A DNA stretch of 64,000 bases from Macrophomina tecta (Eukaryota > Ascomycota > Dothideomycetes > Botryosphaeriales > Botryosphaeriaceae), in contig JAKSGN010000037.1 of assembly GCA_024180945.1 (NCBI GenBank), forward strand, positions 1,679,501-1,743,500, in the 5' to 3' direction. The position numbers and the translations under genes are program-made. Below, in pieces: positions 45,045-57,486 of this stretch. The notes below the pieces were generated by a model that worked only from the letters and a program-made list of their open reading frames with translations, was not told where the DNA came from and did not search any database. Position 1 is the stretch's first letter. Every line of letters begins with the position of its first letter.

Positions 45045-46600
45045 TTAGCTTATATATTAAAAAAACTAGTAGTTTCTCCTCTATAAATGCTTAGAACTAT
45101 AAAACTAATATAACTTAATAGTTTAATTTATTTACTAAAAGCCTTAACTCGGGGCGCTACTTATAATACTAGAATTATATACTAAATATAATAAACTTCC
45201 CTAGTTCTAAGGCTAAAAAGAGTTATTTTTTTTAGTAGATCTATAGTTATAATATCTTACTTTTTCTTAAAATCTATCTATATATTAGAAATTCTAGACT
45301 CTATATCTACTATTATAAATAATACTCCGCCTAAGATTACTAAGAAATAAGACCCCTAACTAAGAATTCTAATAAGCTAAATTATCTAAAATAGTCTTTA
45401 CTAAAAATCTATAGCCTAGCCTTTTTAGGTTTAGGCTAAATCTATAGACTTTATAGCTAGAAAACTAGATAAACTAAGAAATAGAACCTAAGTTAGGTCT
45501 ATTTTTTCTAAGTATCTTATACCTATCTAGAGGCTAATCTCTTAGAATAAAATAAGACTTTCGAATAAGAAACTAGTATAGTTACTAAGTAACTTTTACT
45601 AAGAAATACTAGCGCTAGTATTATTTACTTAAGAGTTATTAAGTAATACGTTTAGACTACCTAGAGATACCTAAGACTAAATAAGATATTTAGATTAGCC
45701 TCTTAGAGCTAAAATATAGACTTAGAATTTAATTATTAATTCTTATTATAAATATGATAATCTAAAAGTTCGTAGACTAATAAAAGTATATTTCTACTCT
45801 GCTTTTAATTAAGTTAAGATTAAAATCTATATTTATAGCTAGATAGATCTCTATTTAAGTTCTAGCTAGCTATATATATCTCTCTTTATTTTCTACTAGA
45901 TTAATTCTTAAAGTAAGTAATTCTACTATTTTTAATAGTTTTTAATTCTAAGATATTACCTAAGCTTATTTCTAAGATTTCTAAGACTTATAAAGCCTTA
46001 AGCTTAACTAAGCTAGGTAATAAGAACTCTATTAAGACCTAAGCGCCTCTATATAACCTTTATTTATAATATATACGTGCGCGATACTATGCATTATCTA
46101 TAGCCGGGAGAGTTAATTAGAAGAAGATAGCCTAAAGTAGAAAATATAAAATATACTATACTAGAGTTAGAATATAAGGGTTAAGAGTAGCTATATAAGC
46201 GTTTATTTTACTAAGCTTATAATATATTAGACTATAAAGAATAGGGGTAGAAGCGGCTATAATAATAGTAATAAAGATAATAGAATAACTAAAAGAAATT
46301 AGCTAAAGTAATAAAGGTACTAATAGTAACTCTTCTCGCCCTAGCCTATAACTAATACTAAATATATATCTACTATATACCTTATTTAAGCGCTACTATA
46401 TTACTAAGATGGCCTTCTTTAGTATTTTTATTTCGGCCGCTACGCGGTAGTGTATTATTTGTATATAGATTAGCAGCCTATTACGTTATAAATTTATATA
46501 CACTACCTGCTAGCGGTAATTACTAGTAACATGCTCACGCTAGGAATTTCTCGTAGCAATTCCGGGGTCGGTAAGGTCGGGCACACTTGGCTAATCGGGG
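45045..46600. other. RIP-decayed AT-rich DNA, no identifiable element
   Basis: TA-rich, with CTAG/TTATA texture and no usable frame. Composition rises from about 46380 on, ending the decayed block. It is probably older transposon sequence; no LTR or inverted-repeat pair was found. Confidence 0.4.
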
Positions 46601-46879
46601 TGTTTATTGTTCATACACTATTTTAAGGCACGGGTGGCAGGGTGGATTGACTCTCCTGCATGTCTGTGACTGCGAACAATCGACAAAAGAAAAGAACAAA
46701 GAAGCCATTTCTAGGCAGCAACAGTGAATAAAGGCAGCGCAAGGTATGCGTTGAGTGCTGTGTTTGTTTGTTGGGCTATCGTCCTTCTTGAAGACAATAC
46801 AACGCGGTGCCAGCTGGCAAGGCCAGCAACAACGCCATTCGGTGACATACACCGGCTGGCGTGTAATCCGGCATGAGGC

Positions 46880-47782
46880 AGCTGTTTCGGCGATTTCCAA
46901 GGGGTATGTTCCTCCTCGATTCCCCTCCGTTTCGTGGTTCAGATCCGCTCCTCCATCTACCAATCCCCCAAGCAACAACAATTCTTTCAACCCATCCTCA
47001 GAACGCAGACCCTTCCTGGCTTCACCTGTGCCGTTTACGACAAGGATGAGCTTTCGCAGCAACCCATCGCTAGTGACGTGGTGAAGCTTCCTCCTCACTT
47101 GAAACCGCAGCCCGGCTTAGTGTTAGTGTGCCGCATGCGCTGCATTCGGTACTGGGGTTCTTTGCGCAATCCCGAGGGCCGTCAATAGATTGACTTCACA
47201 CCTGTGGGGCTTCTGGGTGGTCTTCGCCAGTTTCGCTTCAAGGAGCCGGCTCGTGCGAGGTGCACTCGGTGTGCGAAGAATAGCCATGACTGTGTGCCGG
47301 CAAGCATCCCCTTCCCTTGCGGTTTGTCCGCTTTTCGCACACTTCCCCTACGCTTCTCCCATGCTGCGCTCGCGTTCCTCAAACCGATTTGAAAACAGGT
47401 CCCTCCTCAATTCCGCCGTGCCGCCAATCCGATTTCGGTCTCTTATGACTACCTCCACCAAGGTACTGAATAGGTCCTAGAGCATATGTAAGATGAAATC
47501 CTTGCTTTGTGCAAGTATGCCAATGAGTTTGGGAAGGCGGTTGCGGCATTTAAAAAGAATAAGATAAGGGAGATTGCGGCTGCTGGCGGCCGTGAGAGTT
47601 CGCAGCGTGCGCGCAACATTTCACGCTCGGAGAACTGGGAGTGTCGCCAGTCTGGCTTGTGGGGTGTTGGCCTGATGAGGCCGACCAGTGAAGTGGTGGA
47701 TGGGGATGTCGAGGGAAAGTGCTTCAAGCGCATGTCCGATGCAGATAGGCGGTGGTTTTGTTATGGGTCTGACGTTAAATAG
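46880..47782 (+). pseudogene. Decayed hypothetical gene with Cys-x2-Cys motif
   Basis: A protein-like series runs along the plus strand with in-frame stops at about 47187 and 47390 and frame changes. It includes QIRSSIYQSPKQQQFFQPIL, AVYDKDELSQQPIASDVVKL, RMRCIRYWGSLRNPEGRQ, IDFTPVGLLGGLRQFRFKEP, RCTRCAKNSHDCVP and finally DEILALCKYANEFGKAVAAF. The C-x2-C-x6-C pattern resembles short fungal cysteine motifs found in many uncharacterised proteins. No family assigned. Unlike its surroundings it is not RIP-altered, so it is an island between decayed transposons. Confidence 0.45.
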
Positions 47783-47824
47783 GTGCTCCTTGGTGCATTT
47801 TCAGGGAGTGCTAAGACTTTTACC

Positions 47825-48067
47825 TTAGTCGTATTCTGTTCCGTCATCCTGGGGTTCGTCCTCACCTTCCCCCCGTGTGTGAAGTGTGCGTTCGGCCTGC
47901 GCGTCCCATGGAACCGGGCTGCCTTTTAGATAATCCTCCAAGGGCACTTGGCAGTTGTCGAGCTCCTCTCGCTCCCATTCAATATGCTCGTGGGGCCAGC
48001 CGAGCCATTTGAGCAGGCATTGCCTTAGCGAATGCCATGCCGGCGCAGTTCGCGTACGATCCACCAT
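47825..48067 (-). pseudogene. Orphan chromodomain (Gypsy integrase tail)
   Basis: Eighty residues on the minus strand. The segment LRQCLLKWLGWPHEHIEWER continuing EELDNCQVPLEDYL matches a chromodomain core: aromatic/Leu-Lys-Trp, Gly-Trp, Trp-Glu, then Asn-Cys and a closing helix. In fungi this arrangement is found at the integrase C-terminus of chromoviral Gypsy elements, where it targets heterochromatin. No reverse transcriptase or integrase core lies next to it, so it is a stranded 3' piece. An acidic tail (GEGEDEPQDDGTEYD) and stop follow. Not RIP-damaged. Confidence 0.65.
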
Positions 48068-49218
48068 GGTGGCTCCTCTTGCTAGGACCGGATATGTGGC
48101 TCGAAAAAAAAAAACCTCTCGAAGGATTTTTGGCCCAGTATTAGCCCCGACTTCGTCAATTTATACGCGCTTTGGAGCGGGTGGAAATGAGGCCTGAATT
48201 CACAGCGAAGCAATCAATGGAGCCAAAATTATCAACCCGTATGCGTGAGTCTTAGGCATCGACGAGTTTCTAGTTTGATTATGCAATAAGGAAAAGCTCG
48301 ATGTGGATACGATCTACTGGACTGCACTATGCGATCAAGATGATGGTATGAATTCCCTTGATAATGAAGCTCGCGTGGGGATGGAATCGTTTAAACAAAT
48401 GAAGATGAGGCAACTTAAGGCCTATGAAGAAGACTATGCTTCGAAAAGTTCATATTTCATGGCGAATTATTGAAGCTCCCTGAAATTACCAGGCAATTTC
48501 TTTACCGCTTTAGGTATTACTTATTTCTTGATCTCCTCATCGCAATTCCGAGAGCATTGGATAGTGCCGAACACCTGCAAGGCAAAACATCCTCGGATAT
48601 ATTGTATCTCGGTTCTTTGATTCTTTGTTATGTATATAATCAAGACTACCTGCCTTCTTTATAGGAGGTAGATAGAATCTACTCTTCCTTCTGGCTTTAT
48701 AACGGTTCTTACCTAAATCTAACAAAGATATTCTGCTAGAAAAACTAATTACCTAAAATTAAACTCCTAGGCTAACTACGTCTCCGATGTATTTTGATTA
48801 CTATAGTTTTTCTAAGAAGAAAAAGAGAGTAATATAGAATAATATAAGAAGTATTCTAATTTAATTAGCTTTCTTTATATAAATAGGTAGCTAAGTTTAT
48901 TTATATACTAAGTAGGTATTTAAGTAGAGGAAGGCAGACGCTACTACGAATAAAGCTCTATATAAATTAATTAGGCTAGTCTAGTACGGAGAGATAAGGG
49001 TAATAACCTCTCTCTTTAGAGTTTAACCTTAAATTGCTAAGGCTAGAATATAGAAATAGATAGATAATACTAGTTTTATTATTAATTTCTCTCTAGGTAG
49101 TATATTAAATAGGAAAATATCTAGTACTAATACTACTTATTAGCTAGAATAACTAGAATTTTCTATTAGTTTCGTAGATTAGTTTCTATTTTAAGGCTCG
49201 CGTGGCCGAGTTCTATTA
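48068..49218. other. No supported gene; transition into decayed DNA
   Basis: The first about 580 bases are of ordinary composition with one open frame of 64 codons (48470-48664) of no known family. From about 48665 the sequence takes on the TA-rich RIP texture and stays so to the Gypsy-2 LTR. Confidence 0.4.
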
Positions 49219-49707
49219 TATAATAAGTAGGCCTCTACCTCTAAGAATCTAAATACTAAAGAGAGAGAAAATCTATTAAAAGAATTTTTCTTAAATAGGT
49301 ATAAGAAGAGAAAAAGAATAAGTTAAATATATAATAAAACTAAGTACTATATATAAAGGCTATATTACTAATAAAGTCTAAATTCTATTATTAAAGTTAA
49401 CTATAAAGGTTAAAGCTATCTAAAGAGTGTAGTTTATATACTAGTAGAAAAGTATCTATAATTTATTTTTTAATCTATCTACTCTATTTCTTAGAAGAAT
49501 AATAATCTTAGAAGTAAATAGAGTAGTTTATTCTACTTTAAATACTTTATAGTATTCTAGTTTAAGTACCTTTAGAGTAGTAAGAGTATTATCTTAGTAT
49601 TATATACTTTATATAAGTATACGTAGGTTTTTTTATACTATATTTAAGCTTTTTACTTACTATCTTATTCTACTATTTTCTAATTTTATAGAGGCTACGT
49701 TGTAATA
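49219..49707 (-). repeat. Gypsy-2 left (3') LTR, fully RIP-altered
   Basis: 489 bp ending GAGGCTACGTTGTAATA, against GAGGCTGCGCCGTAACA in the right LTR. All differences in that end region are transitions. Confidence 0.85.
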
Positions 49708-51031
49708 CTATTTTCTCTTTTAGATTCTTTAGCCTAAAGAATTTTATAATATATATAAGTTCTTAGTAGGTAATCTTTACTTTTTTTTATATCTTTTATT
49801 TATTATACCTAAGATTTCTTTAATATAATATTATTATACGCTTATTAGTTATTATTAATATAAGATATCTTTCTTTTATAGCGTTTATTATACCGCTTTA
49901 TAGAAGTAAAAATTAATATAAAAGTAAAAAAGATAGAAAATTAGCTAAAGTATCTTTATAAGAATAAATATTAAATTCTAATAAAGAAGTTAAAACTCTA
50001 GAATTATTATTTTAAAATATACGCTTATTATTATTACTTAAAGAAGTAACTCGTCCTTTTTAAATATAAGTAAAAGAAAATATATAAATATAAACTAGTA
50101 TCTATTAAGAAGTTAGAAAAACTTAAAAAGAAATAATAATAGGCGATATATAGCTAGTAAGAATATACTAACTCTAAAATATTCTTTAAGTTTTTTTATT
50201 ATTAAGGGTTTTTTAAATTCTAGAAGTTTTTAGCCTAACTTAGTAGCTAGAATTATATTTTAATCTAGAGCTAAGTTATAGATAGATTTATTTTTTTAGA
50301 ACGACTTTATTTTTATAGAAGATTAGGGTTCTAGTAATAGAATTCTATAATAAAATCTAAGTATATATTATTTTTTAATATCTACTAGTTATTCTTATTT
50401 TTATATTCTTTTTATTTAATAAGATATTTAAGCTAATATCTAAACTACTTATAATCTAGAATTTTTTAATTAGGTATTAGTCTTCTTTAGTATTAGAATT
50501 TTCTAGTATAATTTCTTTTTAAGTTTCTAGAATAGTAGTATTTTTTAGTACTAGCTTAAGTATTACTATATAAAAATAGAGTCTATTTATATATTAGATA
50601 ATTTAAGTTAATATATAATTTTTTTAAGTTTTTTTATAATTTTAAATAGACCGATTTTTTTAAAATCTAATTTATTACTTAGTTATTATAACTTAATATT
50701 TTTTATAAAGAGATATATTTTATTTATTTTTAAAATTTAGTACTATCTAGTACCGTCTATTATAGTATTTAGATATTATAATTTATATATATTTAAGGTT
50801 AAAACTAATAGCTTTATATAATTTCTTTAACTACTTAGTCTTAAGAGTATCTTTTTAGGCTAATTTTCTACTTAGAATAGTTTCTCTATATATATCTAGT
50901 TTAAATCTATAGTTAGTAAAGAATAGAAATACGTTAGTTAACTTTTATTTAGTACTATTATAGAAGAATTATACTATAAATAGCTATATAGCCTAGTTAT
51001 TCTATAAGTAGTTAATATAATAGTAAAGATA

Positions 51032-52160
51032 ACGTATCCCATAAGCGAGTGGACCACCTAAGCGAGCGGACTACCCTATTAATAAAACGCATTACCTTAG
51101 CTTCTATCAACCATGCAACAACTAAACCACGCGTAATTACCCTTATATAAATCTTATTTATTCTTAGCAAAGCAAGCTATCGATTAAGGCAGAATTCGAA
51201 GTAATCGGGGCGTTACGGAAATATACTACGTTAATTAAATAACTCTTAAGCGACGACGCGATAGGACCCATTTACGACGCGATTATACACCTAATTCGCG
51301 AAAGCTTACTAATCCCGAGGAATCTTTAATTGTTTAACGTATTCTCGACCTAGATTCGCGAGGATTTCCGCCGCGGTTAAGTACTATTAAAGATATAGTA
51401 AATAAGCTACTTACTAACCGCGCCGGATATACTATTAGTAAGAACTAGCCCTCTAACTTTATAAAACGGACTCCCGGGCTTAAAACGCCTCTAAATCGCA
51501 AGTACGACTACTAGCGAGCGAAATACGAGGACCTAGAGCTTATCGCGCAATGGTTCGAGCTCGTCCGGAACACTATCGCGAAGTATAGGATCGTAGACGG
51601 AGACACGTATAACTTCGACGAAGCCGGCTTTCTTATAGATATAATCGCAGCTAAAATAGTTATTATAGCATTAGAGTAACGTACTCGATTAAAGACTATT
51701 TAGTTAGGTAATCGTAAATAGGTTACGGTAATAATAGCGTATTTAGCTGTCCTTTTATAGGCAAAAGCCGCGAATCTTTAAAGAGTAAACGAGACTGTAA
51801 CAAGACGTAAGAAGCGGAAAAAAAAAAAAAAGCGGATTTAGAAATGTAGAATACTAACGATTTAAGCTAGGTAGGATTTAGTCGATAAAAATGCGGTTAA
51901 CCAGTAGATTTCGACGGAAACGCGTGAAGGTAGTACGTAATCGGATAGGCCTACGACGAAGCGACGGCGATATAGGTAATGCGGTAAGCCTAGTCATAAC
52001 TCTCGTATATGTTAAAAAGATGCGTAAACTACTATAGAATAGGCTCTCTATTATAGATAGTTAATTATCTAAGGCGTTATAGAGTTATTCGTACTTAAGC
52101 GATTAAGCTTTAATGGGGTGGTCCGCTCGCTTAGGTAGTCCGCTCGCTTGTGGGATATGT
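51032..52160 (+). mobile_element. Fot1/pogo deletion derivative, copy A
   Basis: 1129 bp, bounded by TA at 51030-51031 and 52161-52162. Terminal inverted repeats start ACGTATCCCA / ACATATCCCA and contain two tandem copies of AAGCGAGYGGACYACC. The plus strand shows a decayed transposase: HTH region, then YNFDEAGF (first catalytic Asp, about 51614-51637), then an in-frame jump to the C-terminal region with a Lys-rich stretch and a zinc knuckle (CGKPSHNSRIC, about 51972-52004). The middle, with catalytic positions two and three, is missing. Gln codons are now stops through RIP. Confidence 0.8.
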
Positions 52161-54682
52161 TATTATTTAAGAGTTTAATTTATTTATTTTATTTAACTAT
52201 TAGTTTATATATATACTATTATAGAAAGTTTATTCTTTACTCTAAGCTAGTAAATAAGCGTTTACTAAAACTTTAATCTTATTAGCTTATTTTTATTTAA
52301 GACTAATATTTCTAGTATTCTATAATTTATAAAGATATATTAAAGAAACGTATAGACTAGCTATTTTATATTTAATATCTTAAAATAGAATAAGAAGTAG
52401 CTATACTTTATAAATCTATTAATAAAAACTAGAATTAAGTTATACTTAACTTTTATAAATAAATTTCTAGACCTTAGTAGCTTTATAATAAAGTCTAGTA
52501 TAATCTATTACTATAGTTATTCTAGAATTTCTAAGAATTATAGATATTTATATAGAGTATATATTACGGCTTTACTTTAAATATAAAGATTATATTATAA
52601 GACTATACGCTAGACTATCTTTTATAATTCTAAAAAGTAGAAGTTTTATATAATTCTTTTAGTTATTCTATTAATATTCTAATATTTATATATAAATACT
52701 ATATATATATTTTTAATAAGTACTTTTTATAGTCTTATTAGAATATAGATTAATTTTTTAAAGAGAAGTATTTTTTTTCTTTATTTTAAGTAATATATAG
52801 GTTATTCTTAAGTATTAAAAGTTTTTATATAAAAAAGTTTTAAATATATACTTCTTAAATCTTTTAATACTATAGGTTTAACTTAATATAAAGTATTAGA
52901 AAAGACTATTTAGTAAAAATAAATAATCTATTACTTATTTACTATAATACTATAGGTTATAGCTTAATTTTTTATTTTATATAGTCTATTTTTTTACTAA
53001 GTATATTAGTAGTAGTATTATTTATATCTTTTCTATATATAATTTTAAAATTATAGAATATTAATTCTTATATTTAGTAAATTTATTATTAGTTTAACAT
53101 CTTAGTTATAGTAAAGTATATAAAATTTTAATAGTTATAATATATTATTATCTACTATTTAGCTTCTTCTAGGTAGTATCTTTAGTATTTAAATATTAAA
53201 ATAATAGCTAAGAGCTTCTTATTATAAATATTATAGTTAAGCTCTACTAGAGTAAACTTTTTAAAATAAAATATAATTAAATACTATCTATCTTCTTTAT
53301 TAGACTAGCTAAAATATACTTCTAAAGTAAATTCTAATATATTAGTTTTTACTTTAATTAGTTTATTAGAATTATATATTTCTAAGATAAATACTTTATA
53401 AAATATTTATTTTAATAAATTAAAAGCTTACTATTAATTATTTTTTTTATTAGAAGCTATATTTCTTTTAAATAAGTTATATTAAAGATTTTATAATCTT
53501 TAAATAGTTCTAGATAAACTTTCTATAAAAGTTTATAAATTTAAAAAAGAACTATACTTTTTTAATTATTTTTAGTACTAGCTATTTTTTAATAAAGTCT
53601 AGTTTTAAGTTATCTATACTAATATATTTAGAAATAATAATAAAATCTAAAAATTTTATTCTTTATATATACTACTTATATTTATTAGGTGCGATAGTTA
53701 GATTTTTAGCTTAAAGAACTTCTAGAATTTTTTTAATATATTTTTTATATTTTTTAAGTATTTTTAAGAAGATAAGAATATTATTAAAATAAACTAAATA
53801 AAAGATATTTAAATATTTATATAGTATATTATTAATAAGCGACTAGAATATTAGTAGTATATTAGTAAGTCTAAATAGTATTATTATATACTTATAGAGT
53901 TTTAGTTTTATTTTAAAGATTATTTTTTATTTTTTCTCTTTTTTAATTTTAACTAAGTAATAACACTTTTTAAAATTTAGTTTTATAAAGTACTTTATAT
54001 TTTCTAACTTATTCTAAAGCTTATTAATATATAAAAACGGGTATTAGTTCTTAATTATAATATTATTAAGCTATTAATAGTTAATATAGAAGTATAACTT
54101 ACTATTCTTTTTAAAAATAAAGAGAATTAGATATTTAGTAAATAATATTAATAGCTAAATATATTCTTATTTAAAATTCTTTTTAATATAATTTTTTAAA
54201 GCCTCTATTTTCTTCTTTAATAAGAAGTAGATAAATTTATAAGCTAGTTTTATTTCTAGCTTTAGTAAAATCTTATAGTTTTATAGTTAATATTTAAATA
54301 AGTCTTTCTTTTCTCTTTCTTAGTAAATAATAACTAAGTTTTAATACTTATTAGATATTATTTCTATTTTTAGTATTAAAAATATTTTTTTTTAGTTACT
54401 ACTATATTTTTAAATTATTATATTATTTTCTTTTAATTCTTATAGAATTATCTTATTTAATAAAAGTTAGATAGTTTTTATTTTTTAGTTTTTTTATTAG
54501 ACTTTAGCTAGTGCTTTCTACTATACTACTAGTAAGAATTTAATATATATAAAATAAATTTATTATTTTTAGTATTATATATACTTAAATACTTTTTTTA
54601 AAATTATTTATATATCTATAATAGATTCTAGAGCTATTAATTATTTTTATAAAGTTTTACTTTTAGTTTTATACTTTTTCTA

Positions 54683-55809
54683 ACGTATCCTACAAGCAAG
54701 CGGACTATCTAAGCGAGCAGACCACCCTATTAAAGCTTAATCGCTTAAGTACGAATAACTCTACAACGCCTTAGATAATTAACTATTTATAATAGAGAGC
54801 CTATTCTATAGTAGTTTACGCATCTTTTTAATATATGCGAGAGTTATAACTAGGCTTACCGTATTACCTATATCGCCGTTGCTTCGTCGTAGGCCTATCC
54901 GATTGCGTATCACCTTCGCGCGTTTCCGTCGAAATCTGCTGGTTAACCATATTTTTATCGACTAAATCCTACCTAGCTTAAATTATTAGTGTCCCGTACT
55001 TCTAAATCCGCTTTTTTTTTTTTCCGCTTCTTGCGTTTTATTGCGGCCTCGTTTACTCTTTAAAGATTCGCGGCTTCCGCCTATAAAAGAATAGCCGAAT
55101 ACGCTATTATTATCGTAACCTATTTACGATTGCCTAACTAAATAGTCTTTAATTAAGTACGTTGCTCCGATACTATAATAACTATTCTAGCTACGATTAT
55201 ATCTATAAGAAAGCCGACTTCGTCGAAGTTATATATATCTTCGTCTACGATCCTATACTTCGCGATAGTATTCCGGACGAGCTCGAACTATTGCGCGATA
55301 AGCTCTAGGTCCTCGTATTTCGCTCGCTAGTAGTCGTACTTGCGATTTAAAGGCATTTTAAGCCCGGGAGTTCGTTTTACGAAGTTAGAGGGCTAGTTCT
55401 TACTAACGATATATCCGGCGCGGTTAGTAAGTAGCTTATTTACTATATCTTTAATAGTACTTAACCGCGGCGGAAATCCTCGCGAATCTAGGTCAAGAAT
55501 ACGTTAAATAATTAAAGATTCCTCGGGATTAGTAAGCTTTCGCGAATTAGGCGTATAATCGTGTCGTAAATAGGTCCCGTCGCATCGTCGCTTAAGAGTT
55601 ATTCGATTAATGTAGTACGTTTCTGCAACGCTTCGATTACTCCGAATTCTGCCTTAATCGATAGCTTGCTTTACTAAGAATAAATAAGATTTATATAAGG
55701 GTAATTGCGTGTGGTTTAGTTGTTGCATAGTTAATAGAAGCTAAGATAACGCGTTTTATTAATAGGGTAGTTCGCTCGCTTGGGTAGTCCGCTCGCTTGT
55801 AGGATATGT
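54683..55809 (-). mobile_element. Fot1/pogo deletion derivative, copy B (inverted)
   Basis: 1127 bp, bounded by TA at 54681-54682 and 55810-55811, same terminal repeats, opposite orientation to copy A. Its internal junction is identical: the minus strand reads RK-stop-VTIIIAYSAILL-stop-AEAANL where copy A reads RK-stop-VTVIIAYLAVLL-stop-AKAANL. The shared junction shows that an already deleted form was mobilised at least twice. Confidence 0.8.
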
Positions 55810-57373
55810 TATATAGTTTTTTATAATAAGTATTTTATCTAATCTTTAGAAATACTTAATTTAGTAGAACTTACTTTACTTAAAGTGCTATATTTTACTA
55901 AAAAGATAGTATTTTATATATTATAGTTTTAGTTCTATTTTAAGTCTTTTTTAAGATTACTATTAATATTACTATTACTAGATTTTATACTATTATTTAA
56001 GTCTTATATTTTTTCTAATAACTTAAGAGTATTATTTTACTTAGTAGAGCTTATTTCTATAATAGAGTTATATTTTACTAAGAAGACTTTATTTTTTATA
56101 TTATAATTTTAGTTCTAATTTATATTACTATTAGAGTTATCTATATAGTTACTATATTTAGATCTTATACTAGCTATTTTCTATTTTATATTAAAAATAT
56201 ATTTTTAGAGAATATCTAGTAGTTTCTATTTAATATTTTTATAACTACTTTTAGAGTTTTTAATAATATTCTAAATATTTTATTATAGAAAAAGTATATC
56301 GCTTATCTAGTTAATAAGAGAATTATAAGTTCTAAGCTAAAATATTTTAAAAATAATATTATATCTTAAAATTCTTTAGATATTAAGAGTAATTTAATTA
56401 AAATATTTATTAATTTCTAGTAAGATTTTTTTTATTTTAATATATATTTATTTTTTTTTATAGTTAGTATTTTTTTTATTAAATTTACTAAGAGAGTAGA
56501 GTTTTTTTTTAATAAAAAATTATTTAATTCTTATACTAGCTTATTATAGATAAAGTCTTCACTATATTTATTATTAACTAGTATTAAAATCTTATATTCT
56601 TATAAAATTCTACTAATTTTAAATTATTTTTAGAGTTTTTTTTTAGTAAGAGTTTTTATATTTAATATTTATAATACTATATAAAGAAACCTAGACTATA
56701 GCTCTTAAATTAATTCTAATACTATAGAACTATCTAGTTTTTTAGTTTTAGATAGTTATAGACTTTATTATAGATATAGTTCTTTTAATTACTAAAATAG
56801 ATATAGGCTTACTTCTAGTTAGTTTATTTACTTAATTTTTACTATTAGTGCTAGTAGATCTTACTATTATATATTTAGTAGTAAAAAATATAGAACTATA
56901 AGATTTCTTGAAATATTTATTATAAAATATAATTCTAGATTATTATAATTTTATATAGATAGAGTACTTTAGCTATTTTTTATAAACTATTATAGTTTAT
57001 TTACTATTAAGTAGTTATTTCTTAATAATAAAATATTATAAGTACGGTTTTCTTAGTAATAATAACTTTATACTTTTTTTTATTTTACTTTATTTAGGTT
57101 TTCTAGAGGGTTTCTTAGCGTTATATTTATAGTACTATAAGAACTAATTCTTTTTTATAAAAAATCTAAATTATTTAGGCGAGTTAATTATTTTTATTTA
57201 TTATTTCTATGCTAATTCTATACTTAGCTATAAAGCGCTTAAGTTTTAAAAGAATTATAGAATTTAATATAGCTTCTATTTTATTATTTATTAAGTTATA
57301 TAGTTTTTTAGTTTTATTATTTACGAGTTTTTTATCTAAGAAAAAGTTATTAATAATATTATTAGTTTTAATA

Positions 57374-57420
57374 ACGTGGTTGATAACCGAGCTGCGCATA
57401 CAACCGAGCTGCGCACCCTA
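57374..57420. repeat. Left terminal inverted repeat of intact Fot1/pogo element
   Basis: ACGTGGTTGATAACCGAGCT followed by GCGCATACAACCGAGCTGCGCACCC. The motif AACCGAGCTGCGCA occurs twice in tandem and is mirrored at 59183-59229. The doubled motif is a likely transposase-binding site. Confidence 0.85.
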
Positions 57421-57486
57421 CCAATGCCGCGCGACTTTGCAGGCTAATATCTCAACACTACAACAAGCTATTGCAATGCAACAAGT

